Below the pieces are notes generated by a model, which saw nothing but the letters and a program-made list of their open reading frames with translations, did no database searches and was not told the origin of the DNA. This document shows, piece after piece, positions 1 to 9,159 of a DNA stretch of 37,316 nt. Numbering within the stretch: the stretch's first letter is position 1; each line of letters opens with the position of its first letter. The position numbers were made by a program, and so were the translations under genes. The DNA is from Tieghemiomyces parasiticus (lineage: Eukaryota; Kickxellomycota; Dimargaritomycetes; Dimargaritales; Dimargaritaceae): contig JANBPT010000415.1 of assembly GCA_027575765.1 (NCBI GenBank), forward strand, positions 1 to 37,316. The letters run 5' to 3'.

Positions 1-605
1 ATCCGGATCCGTCACCGCATCCGGATGGTTTTCCAAATTCGCAATAAGCTCAACATCGAGGGCCACGTCGCCCTCAGTTTTTCCTTACGGCTTCTACCCG
101 GTCGACCCGCAGATATGGCAGAGCCGCCACCCCTGTATTGTCGGGAGGCATTGCCACACGCCTCACTGATAGATTGTGAATATCCCAGGCCGGCACGACC
201 GCCCTACCCGCACTCTGTCCTCGTAGAGCCACTTGAAGACACTTTCCCGTTACCCTGCTCCGTGCGCCCTTTTGGGGTGCCAGCAAACTAGCGGTAGGCA
301 GTCTTCGGTGATTCTGTCGATCGGTTATTGACTACTCTTTCGAAATTTCAACCCATCATCTAGCTTCGAAGCCAACTGTCCAAAGCAATAGGCATGTATC
401 ACCCCTCCCTATAATGCCTTCAAAGTGCCGCCAGTAAGCGTAACTTGCGATGTACCGGTACTATATCATTCTCTCTATACTTTGCTAGCCTCCAGCGCGT
501 CTTACCTATTAAATTGTTTTTAATGATACTGGGTTGGCGATTAACTATACGATATTAGATACGTTATGGGAATTGCTTACATGACTATTACTCCAAAATT
601 AGTTA
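1..605. other. Intergenic DNA downstream of the EEP gene
   Basis: No supportable gene was found here. The short open frames overlap each other on both strands and have no recognisable domain. The part nearest the gene (about 480-605) is AT-rich and should contain the 3' UTR and polyadenylation region of the minus-strand gene that stops at 606. The octamer ATCCGGAT occurs at the first base and again near position 19, too little to call a repeat. Confidence 0.5.
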
Positions 606-2942
606 CTAAAGGATAGGGGAGGCATTGGGCTTCTCCTCAAAGAGAGCCATGAGGGGCAGGTGTAGCGGACGGGCAGCGGTGCCGGGATGGGCCGAGGCGG
701 CAAAAGACTGAAAGGCATCGTAAAAAGCGAGCATGCGGAGGGTTGGTGTGGTATAGAGTAGGTAGTCACTGGTGGTGGCCTGAAAGACGGGGCTGTGGGC
801 GCCGCCATTGGTGGTCGATCCGCGAGGGAAAGTTTGGATACAGGTGGCGGGCATAGCGGCCTGATGGTATGCGTTGCGAAGGCGCAGGGGGTGCTTGAGC
901 GGGTAGGCACTGTAGCGACCGTAGTCAAACCCACGGAAAACGTGGCGGCTGACACGGCCGGCGAGGAGATAGCGGACGACGTCGCTCTTAGGCGGAGCGC
1001 GAAGATCACCGGCAAAAACGGTAGATAGTTTGGCCTCGTGGCGGGTGGTGAGGTGGTCGACCAGCACAGCGCTCTGGAGGAGTCTTACGTCCGGATACAG
1101 CTCACCGTCAGCGAGTTGGGTATTGACAATGCGAAGACGTGCGCCAGTCTGGCGGTTAGAAAACACCGCAATGATGGCGATATTAGCGAAGGGTGCGAAC
1201 CGGTGAATCACATCGGCAGACGGGGCATTAGATGGGGGTCCCGCAACATGGGGGTGGCCCGGAGCAGGACGACGAGAATTGACGCGGGCATCGTTAAAGC
1301 GAATTGCATATGATTCTGCCAGGTCGAAACGCGCAGTGCGGAAAAATACGGCGCAACCGGGCTGGCCAGCTACAGGGTGTTGGAACACACCGGCGAATCC
1401 ACGCTGGGCCAGACGGGGTTCAAAGTGCGCGGTAAAATCCTCGAGGGTGAGCTCCTGAAGGCTCAAGAAATCGGCGTCAATTTGGCTGAGCTGATCGAAA
1501 ATGACCTCGCGGAGGGCCGGGAAGTCGACTGGGGACCGACCAGTAGAGCGAGCGCCCCCCAGGCCTAGATTCCAGGATAGTGTGGAAAAGGTGCGCGGAT
1601 TGAAGGCGCTGTAGCCCGGGGCTACGTTCTGGCTCACGTAAAGGTCCTGCAATGTATTATGTAGCTCGGCGTCCCGGATGACCATCCGACGGGTGAGCCC
1701 AAGTTCCTCAATCAGGTTGGTAGGGTATTGAGATTGATGGATGGGCCGAGTATTGGTGAGCGGGCCAGAAGTGCGTCTCTGCATCTGCTTTGAAACAAGT
1801 GCCTGGTTCCGATTCTGAATGGTCGGATGGAGCGGGAGGTCGGGCTGTCGGTGGGGGCGCGATCCGGAGTGGCGGGGACCGTAACCGTAGTGAGACTCCT
1901 GGGAATGGCAACTATGATGACTAGCAGCGCAGCAGCGCTGGGTCTCGCTTAGGTGGTGGGGAATGGGGGGCTTAGCGGCCATGGCACTACCGTACTCATA
2001 TGTCCCCTGCGAGTTGTTGTATTGAGGGGTCATCGGGTTTGTCACTGTGAACCCAGTGAGTTGGGGTAGTTGGCCTGTGGAGACCTTCCGGCCTAGGCGC
2101 AATGCCAAAGAACTAGCCGACGACTGTGTGGCGGACTCAGCCATCTGACAGTTCAGCTGAAAAGGCGCCAAGAGATCATCGACTGCGGAATCGTACGGAT
2201 CAAGTGAGTAGCTAGGAATCGACGTGTAATCATCTAGTACCGAATGGCTCACGCTGCGCTCAATGAAGCGCGGGCGGAATACGGTGCCTTGCACAGCGTG
2301 GTCGGCTTGGAAGCCAGCTGGCTGGGTGTGGGCACGGAATAAGGATGTGGGATTAAAGCTGGTCACCGTCCGAGCCTCGTGGTGAGGGCTCGGCTCGCGG
2401 CGCAGGCTGCGCATCGCGGGAAGCCCGCGCCGGGCGACGTTGGGCTCCGAACCCGGAGCCCACATGGACGATTCGAGGGGGAGGCCCGGGGAAGCCTGAG
2501 ACTTGCGGAGTTGGCCTACGGGGGGCGACGGCCCACGGCTCATATTGGAATTCCCTGGCTGCGTTTCGTCGAGATAGAGTGTGGATGGGTCCCAGATTGC
2601 GGCTGGGAGACTCTCGACCGACGAGCGGGTCGAACGGAACTGGAAGGCGTGGTCTTTAAGCTGCCCGTCCTGGCTACCGGAGGGGCGGCGACTCATCATC
2701 ACGGGCTTCGGAAGACCGGGTGGAAAAAGGTGCTTTGCGGACAGTCGTTGGTTATCAGAGGTGGTCTCTGCGTCGGAGAGATCGGGCGACAAGGTCGACG
2801 AGGTTGTACTATCGGCGGCCTGGGCCGCAGGTTTACGCACACTGAGGGCCCGGTTGCGGATCTGGGCGTGGCAGGAGGCGAAGGCGTCAGGGGAGGCACC
2901 GGGGGTCGACATAAATGAAGCGGTGGACTGCTGGGCGGCCAT
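606..2942 (-). CDS. CCR4/nocturnin-like EEP-fold protein, probable pseudonuclease
   Basis: A 778-residue protein. Residues 1-440 are low-complexity, rich in Ser, Pro and His, and probably disordered. Residues 450-772 match the endonuclease/exonuclease/phosphatase fold of CCR4, nocturnin and Angel deadenylases. Visible motifs are LSWN (N458), LSLQEL (E497), GCAVFFRTARFDL (529-541), NTQL (608-611), GDLRAP (645-650), SDYLLYT (726-731) and LHLPLMALF (760-768). Catalytically active relatives have NTH, GDFN and SDH at the last matching positions. Here these are Q610, R648 and L760, so the histidine, asparagine and aspartate are replaced while N458, E497, D646 and H761 remain. Known active members remove poly(A) tails in the cytoplasm; this one may bind RNA or a partner without cutting. 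It lacks the leucine-rich repeats of canonical CCR4. The ATG is in a strong context (ACCATGG). I see no need for an intron. Family assignment is fairly sure; loss of activity is inferred. Confidence 0.8.
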   Translation of the reverse strand: MAAQQSTASFMSTPGASPDAFASCHAQIRNRALSVRKPAAQAADSTTSSTLSPDLSDAETTSDNQRLSAKHLFPPGLPKPVMMSRRPSGSQDGQLKDHAFQFRSTRSSVESLPAAIWDPSTLYLDETQPGNSNMSRGPSPPVGQLRKSQASPGLPLESSMWAPGSEPNVARRGLPAMRSLRREPSPHHEARTVTSFNPTSLFRAHTQPAGFQADHAVQGTVFRPRFIERSVSHSVLDDYTSIPSYSLDPYDSAVDDLLAPFQLNCQMAESATQSSASSLALRLGRKVSTGQLPQLTGFTVTNPMTPQYNNSQGTYEYGSAMAAKPPIPHHLSETQRCCAASHHSCHSQESHYGYGPRHSGSRPHRQPDLPLHPTIQNRNQALVSKQMQRRTSGPLTNTRPIHQSQYPTNLIEELGLTRRMVIRDAELHNTLQDLYVSQNVAPGYSAFNPRTFSTLSWNLGLGGARSTGRSPVDFPALREVIFDQLSQIDADFLSLQELTLEDFTAHFEPRLAQRGFAGVFQHPVAGQPGCAVFFRTARFDLAESYAIRFNDARVNSRRPAPGHPHVAGPPSNAPSADVIHRFAPFANIAIIAVFSNRQTGARLRIVNTQLADGELYPDVRLLQSAVLVDHLTTRHEAKLSTVFAGDLRAPPKSDVVRYLLAGRVSRHVFRGFDYGRYSAYPLKHPLRLRNAYHQAAMPATCIQTFPRGSTTNGGAHSPVFQATTSDYLLYTTPTLRMLAFYDAFQSFAASAHPGTAARPLHLPLMALFEEKPNASPIL

Positions 2943-5900
2943 GGTGGCTGGGATGAGATTATGTCAAGGTTGGATGGGTGGAAAATGGCGTTAAATGAAG
3001 ATTAGTGGACAACACAACTATGTACGATAAAAAAACGTAAAGCTATAAACTAGAAGTAGAGTTAAGAGATGGCAAGCCAAAGCTATGACTTGCTGGGATG
3101 TGGAAAGGAATTGAAGAAATGTGGAATGGTTATGTAGTTTGGTGGGGTAATTGATGAAGGGTTATATATACGGGTAGTTCGAAGGGGGTTAGTACGAAGC
3201 GTACCGTCGACGTGGCACTCAGATATAAGTAGGAGAGGGGGATGCGAAGCACGGGGGGAGGGGGTAAACAGGTCGGAATAAAAAAGCACAAGATCACCTA
3301 GGAGGATGTGGGAGGGGTTGGTGTAGGCCACGAGTTATGGCGTTGGGTTCAGAGCACGGGCGGGCGATGTGGGTCGGCGGGGTTGACAGGAAAGGAGTGA
3401 CCGGTGGTTCAGAGTAATATATACGCGCTGGTCAGGAACGAGGGGGTGTGCAGAGGCGGTGGGGTGGGGGGTTCAGCCGCAGAGGCTAGGCAGGAGACAA
3501 TGCTACGGGGAGTAGTATGATCTGGAGAGTCACTAGGAGTGGTGCACGGTGGTGGGTCGGTGACAGTGGCGAATGGCGCCCGGCAGAATGCTTAGACGAA
3601 GTTTGACGGTGCCGACGACAGTTACAACAAGGCTGAAATGAATACGCTCAGGCGGCTAGGCTAGCAATTGGGACGTCACCCTATGATTAAATTGTGTAAT
3701 TCTGGTGTGGTTTTACTTGGGCTGGGGTGCCTCGATGAAATGTGATACAACGCGTCGATGACAGGCCGGGACCCCCGTACTTTATATGATTGCCTCTCTC
3801 TGTGCGTTGGCGGGTGTGGCAATTCAGAGCAGCACTACTCTCTTACCAGATGATAGCTGCATTACCCTGCATTGGCGTGATAGTCATACCGACAGCTTTT
3901 CTGGGATGGCGGAAGCTGCTTGGCACGATGACACAGGCCTGGGTGCAGACTATAGTGCAGGTTGCAATCGGTACTCCTACCATCACTGTCACCATCCTTC
4001 GCCCACACCGCGTACCCGTTCTCCCCCTGTTCTCCCTACCTCCACGTCTTTGTCCTCCTCATACTCTCTTTCATTCGCTTAAACTACCACCACCACCCTC
4101 ATAATACCAGAGCGCCGTGATACCGTTATGTAAACAAAGAAAGTGTCGTAGATACCGTTCACTCTGGCGCCCGGACAGTTTCGCGCGGTCTCAATCGTTG
4201 GGAAGAATGTGGGGCATTGATTATTACGGTCGCAGGGCAAGCTTCCCTACCTGAATCTGAGTAGGTGGTTGATGCAGATATTTGTGTTGAAAGTGAGGAA
4301 AGGCAGGACAGGGTGGATCAGCGCCAATGGCGCAGATTGTTATTAATACTGTCTTCCATGGAGCGCCCACGATGCACATATCTTTAGATAGCGAGGTACG
4401 ACTTGGGCTACTGATCGCATGGCAGCAATCCATCTCACCGCGGCTCATGCCCCACTACCTTACAGCACCGCACTCACCGGCCACCATATCAGTACAGTAA
4501 TCAATGTTTGCAGATTCGGAATGTGTTTGTCTTGTAGAATAGCATCTGATGGTTAGCCAGCCTACGTTGACTGGGTCCATCTGTTTACACTAGCCTGGAA
4601 CAGGCTCAACCCACCGGCATTGTTTACGATTTACCGATCAGTTGCCCATTTGCACTGTCGGTGTGTAAACACGCCGATTTGGGCGAGTGTAATTCTGTGG
4701 GACCGGTTGGCTCACAAATCCCCTGCGTTAAGAATCGCCACGGGATGTGGTTTGAGGGGGAAGGGCGGGGCGGGCACATCAGGAGGTTTACGTAGTGCCC
4801 CACCCTCCTTTTTTCCAGTCATTCGGCAGACTACACGGTTGGCTCAGGCCTCGGTATAGAGCTATCGGCTCGCCCAGCACTCCTTCGGACTACGTCCCAT
4901 GCCCACCATGTCATTTTTTTTCCGGTGGAACGTACGCGTAGTACATGGCGTACGGATTGAGCTCTACAGCACCTACATCAGTAGCGTGGGTCTACTTTAT
5001 TGAAAGGATAGGCCTGAGCCCCACTATACGGCAGCTATTGCTATACAACAACTAGGAGGGAGCATGGCTGTCAACATTAATTGGTGGGTCTGGCTCCAAC
5101 CACTTCGTTTCGCTGTGTTGAATCCACATTGTTTTACTGGTCAACGCTACCGAAAAAAGTCATTGTCGTATTAACTGCCACAGGGGCAACTGAGTCTCGA
5201 ACAATGCTGCCCCGACTGCGAATACACCGGCCCCTTGCCTAGCTGAACGGTACAGCTCAACCAACGGCAAAGGCATCATGGTACTCTCATTGGTCAGCCT
5301 AAACAGTTGCGTATTAAACTGTATTATCACCAGTAGATCGATCTGACCTACTCGTGGCGAAGGTTAAACCATGGCCGCCACTCGCGGCGCCGGGTGCCTA
5401 GTTGACCAAGCTTCAGCAGGGTTGAGGTATGGACCGGGGCTAATTGAATTTCGGATGCAGATGGTTACACATTGCAGATAGCCGATCTAATTAGAAGGCC
5501 AGGCGAATAGCGCACCGATTAAATCCGCCCCACATCTTACCCTGCCCTTAAGCGGCTGGTCAGATTCGTCAGTTAAATGCCATCTCAGCCCAGTGCCACC
5601 TTCCACCAACCCCACTGTATTCTACCAGCCCCCCTCCCCACGCCCTCTTTCTCACAAACGTACCAACGTGCGGCGCTTTCATTATGAGTGGGGGGGGACT
5701 GGGGACAATAAGTGGGTGAACCCGGAAGGAGTGATCCGCCGGGACTGTCACTCCCCAATGCGGCCCGCGACCGGGTGTGGTTGCCGCCGCCGTTTAAATC
5801 ACCCTGGCGGCCCAAATCACTAGCGACTGACTGTCACCCGAGCCATTAGAAGCCACGGTGGTTTCATCACCCTTCCTTCTTCTTCTTGTCCCTTTTTCTT

Positions 5901-6343
5901 CTTCTTTGGCTGAAACCTACCACAATACGGTACTGCCTCGCTAGTCTAGAGGCAGGTGGATCGATTAAAGGGAGCGATTGACTCTAATTTTCTTGCCATC
6001 TGCTGTAAGCTCTCACTTCTGCGGGCCAGCCGCCCATATCAGTATGGCCTCATCGGCGCTATGTGACATCGATAAAAATATTTCAAATAAGCGGGCTGAC
6101 CAGTCCAGAGACAGGTGATCGAGAGTAGTATTATAATAAACATTGGTGGCATCTAGTAGCGTTGTAAAATCAAGTTTCGACAGTGGGTGCACGTATGCTG
6201 CTGAAACAGGGAAACTAAGGCAACGTCGATGCGAATGAAACTGGTTGACCGTGTTCCTCCTTTTATGTGTAGGGCTGATTGCAAATGGGAAACAGGGGCC
6301 CGGCTCTGTTCGCGCCATCCTATTTGCGTACGCCTATCGTCGC
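2943..6343. other. Long intergenic region between the EEP and double-START genes
   Basis: About 3.4 kb with no gene I can support. Positions 2943-3600 are purine-rich on the plus strand, meaning pyrimidine-rich on the strand of the EEP gene, which fits its promoter and 5' UTR. The middle is of mixed composition. A CT-rich tract with TTC repeats lies at about 5868-5911. Short frames at 3786-4104 and 5593-5823 have no domain. A 101-codon frame at 6013-6318 (-) starts 25 nt beyond the START gene stop and lies where its 3' UTR should be; see findings. No tRNA-like A-box and B-box pair was recognised. Confidence 0.45.
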
Positions 6344-9159
6344 TTACAAGCGTCGGCTCCACCTGGGCAATACCAGTGTCCAGATACTGGCGGCCACCAG
6401 CGGACCGATCCAGCGGAGGAACGGCTTGACCCAGGTCCATCTGCCAAACATGGACCGTATACCCCGCTTGGTGAGGGTCTGGCTATGGTCGGACGACGTG
6501 TCAATTTCGAGGGCTTTCCTCAGCAGAGAGTTGTTTTCCTCGGTGATCTTGACGATGCGGTTTTCCAAGCTGATGATCTTGTCCACTAGTTCCTCTGACG
6601 TGAAGCGGCGGGCCAAATCGGCGTGCTGAGCACGGATGGTCACGAGCGGCTTAGACTGGGCAGCTGGCTTGACTAGGGCCGTGGCGGAAGATGCAGGGGA
6701 GGCCGGGGTGGGTTCCGTGGCGGACAAGGGTGGGGTGGGGGCTGGGGTAATTGGTGACGCGGGTTCAGCTGGGGTCACCGGATGCGGTAGCGAGGCTGTG
6801 CTGGGCAGCAGTGCGGAGGCCGTCTGCACCGGAAGGCGGCGCATGGTCTCGTTTAGACTTTTGAGGGTGGCAGGCACGGCTTTGGTAGCTACATACGTTG
6901 TGACGCTTTTGGGGATCCACCCTTGCGGGTCACCGTTGAGAATCTGAACCATGCGGCAGCGTGCGAGGGTCATAGGCCGCCCGTCAGCATCCACTGTGGT
7001 CAGTGGGGGCTCTGGGGAGATGACTAAGCCGGCAATGTCGACCTGCATGCGCACGTTCCCGTGTTGGTTGGCCGCCGGGCAGTCCACACCGGGGAAGGTG
7101 GCGGCCGGGTCGTCGACGCTGCGCGATACCGTCATAAGCCGGCCATTCGGTAAAGCGCGGTTGTGGGCGAAGACACACATGTCGCGGCTCGAGGTGGGCC
7201 AGATCGGTTTGGTGCGGATATACTGCAGTCGGGTGCGCGGCGGGGTGTAGCGGTCGGCGTCCAGATCCTTCAGGACGCGGGCCTCGGCGCACAGCTCGTC
7301 CCACTCGGGCCGGCGTGCGACGTCGGCAGTGAGGTCAAACACGGTGTAAGGACTGTTCTCCAGGATTCCTATTGTTTTGAAACAATACGGTGAGCCCACT
7401 TTCTGGTATACCCGCAGGAGGCGCGGCGTGGTTTGGTCGAAAATGAGTTTCCAGGTGGGGTCGTCGAGCGGAGAATCTGTCATGGCTAGTAGATCGGTGA
7501 CAAGTGTGTCACTGTCCTGCGTGAAGGAATCATCTGGTAGAGAAATAATTTAGCGAGACCCGTGGCGCGGAGAGAGAGGGCGTTAATTATTAAGGATGAG
7601 GAAGTAGCTGTGACTGCCCGGTCTAGGAGGGGGGAGGGGCTCAGAGAATTGGCTAGACCAGCTGGACGGCCTTTATTGACTCTTAGTGGCTTACCAGGTT
7701 TCTTAGGGGTCAAGTTTACTGTCGACGAGGCCGGGGGCGAGAGGCTGGACGGTTCCACCTGGACAACTGCTTCCGTAGACACGTCATCTTCCGAAAGCTC
7801 AGGGGTCTCAATCGTTGGTGGGGGAAGAAGGTTCGACTCGGACTGCGGTGGTAGCTTCTCGATCTGTTTGGCGACCTTGACAAAGGATTGGGGCATAGCC
7901 TTGGTTGCTACGAATCGTACAACGGACTGCGGGATCCAGCCTCCGGGATTACCGTCGGCAATTTGGATCACTCGACACCGGGGGCCCTGGCCATCGGCCA
8001 CCGGCAGTGGGGTGACGATCTGGCCCGACACCCCGGCTGACATACGCACATAACCCTCGTCCTTGTATTCGGGACAGTCAGGGTGGCTGACGCTTTGGGT
8101 GACGCTCATGTAACGGCCGTCATCCAAACGGCAGTTAAGCGAGAGAAGGACCACGTCGCGTGCGGAAGTGGGCCAGACGGGCTTGGTGCGTACGTACTGG
8201 ATTCGGGTGGTCGCGACAGGGTTGTCCGGCGTGGCCGTCGCCAAATCTGGGGCGCCGTCCAGTGCTTCAATAACCCGTACCGTGTCACACATGTCGTCCC
8301 ACGTGGGTCGCCGGGTAGCGTCGGCCAGGAGGTCAAATGCGGTGGCTGCCGTACTGTTAAGTACGGCCTCCATTTTGAATCCCAAATCCGCTCCACACTT
8401 TTGATACACCTGAAGTGGGAAGGGATCCTGCCGGTCCAAAATGGGGTTCCAAACGGTCTTGTCCCCGGAGGTTTTGTCCGCTAACTGTAGCAGCTCGGCC
8501 TTCATCTGCGCGCATTGAGCCGTATAGCGGTGCGGCGGAGCCACCGACCGGGCGGGCTTGGAAACCCGGCGGCGTTCCTTCTTGATGACGGGCGGGGTAC
8601 GAGGCCGTGGAGTCTTAACTGATACGGTCGGCGGAGCCAGAGTCGCGGTAGCCACCGGCGCCGGTGAGGGGGAGCGCGGCGGGGCCAGGACGGTCGGTTG
8701 GATAACTTGGGAAGGTACGACAACGGCGACCGAGTTACGCAGCAATGCGTTTGTAGGCAGATTAGAGTGGGCCTGAACAGAGGTACTCCGACTGGTCTCA
8801 GGGGCATCAGGGGCTAGGGGCGCGGTGTCAGTTGAACGCGGCGAGGTAGTCGAAGCTGCCGCAGTCCCGGGTTTGGGTTCGGTCACCGCGGCGAGGCTCT
8901 TCTCGCGGGTACTGACCCGGGGCACAGTACCGCCCACGCATCCCAAGAGCCCATGAAAGAGCGCCGGAATAGCAATAATAAAGATGAGCTGAAAGAGGGC
9001 GTAGTGGATGCTGTCGAGCGGGTATTGCAGGAGAGAGGTGTTGAGTGAGTAGAGGATCGGGATGGGGGCCAGAATTAGGACAGCCAGGGCAAGAGTCGGC
9101 GGGATCGCTATGGAATCGACCACGATGCTGGGCTGGACTGCAGGGCGTAGGTCGGCCAT
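6344..9159 (-). CDS. Tandem START-domain lipid-transfer-like membrane protein, two exons
   Basis: Two START frames lie head to tail: 7486-9159 (557 codons) and 6344-7483 (379 codons). The first stops only 2 nt before the second ATG. A strong donor (GGTAAGC, intron from 7694) and acceptor (TCTCTACCAG, intron to 7534) join them in phase. Exons are 7695-9159 and 6344-7533, giving 884 residues. Order: two hydrophobic segments (about 18-38 and 53-76), a Pro/Ala/Thr-rich linker, START-1 (about 225-440), START-2 (about 510-722), a Pro-rich linker, a coiled coil (about 801-830) and a C-terminal membrane anchor (about 858-878) ending in basic residues. Both domains share RTKP-WPTS-RD, GWIP-SV and VATKA-P, so one is a copy of the other. 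START domains carry lipids or sterols in a hydrophobic pocket; the ligand cannot be read here. Anchors at both ends suggest a protein spanning one membrane or bridging two. START identity is secure; the fusion is a strong inference. Confidence 0.8.
7534..7694 (-). other. Predicted intron joining the two START frames
   Basis: On the minus strand the donor reads CTG|GTAAGC and the acceptor CTCTACCAG|ATG. A branch-like ATTAAC and a pyrimidine stretch lie between them, with no AG from that point to the acceptor. The length is 161 nt. Removing it changes the reading phase exactly as needed: 488 codons plus one base, then two bases, then 395 codons and the stop. The 16 newly joined residues before the former second ATG resemble the lead-in to START-1 (an LL pair, then a Trp about 13 residues on), which supports the junction. 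Confidence 0.78.

Noticed and set aside
3786..4104. Two overlapping plus-strand frames, one with a weak signal-like start
   Set aside because: Only short hydrophobic runs, no domain, His/Ser/Pro-rich ends from CT-rich DNA, and no transcript signals.
4831..4900. tRNA-like D-arm (GCTC...GAGC after TTG)
   Set aside because: No anticodon arm or T-loop with a TTC core follows at the right distance.
7484..7488. Two separate START genes forming a dicistronic pair with a 2-nt gap
   Set aside because: A strong donor and acceptor fuse the frames exactly in phase, and the joined residues before the second ATG resemble the lead-in of the first START domain. One spliced gene explains the gap better.
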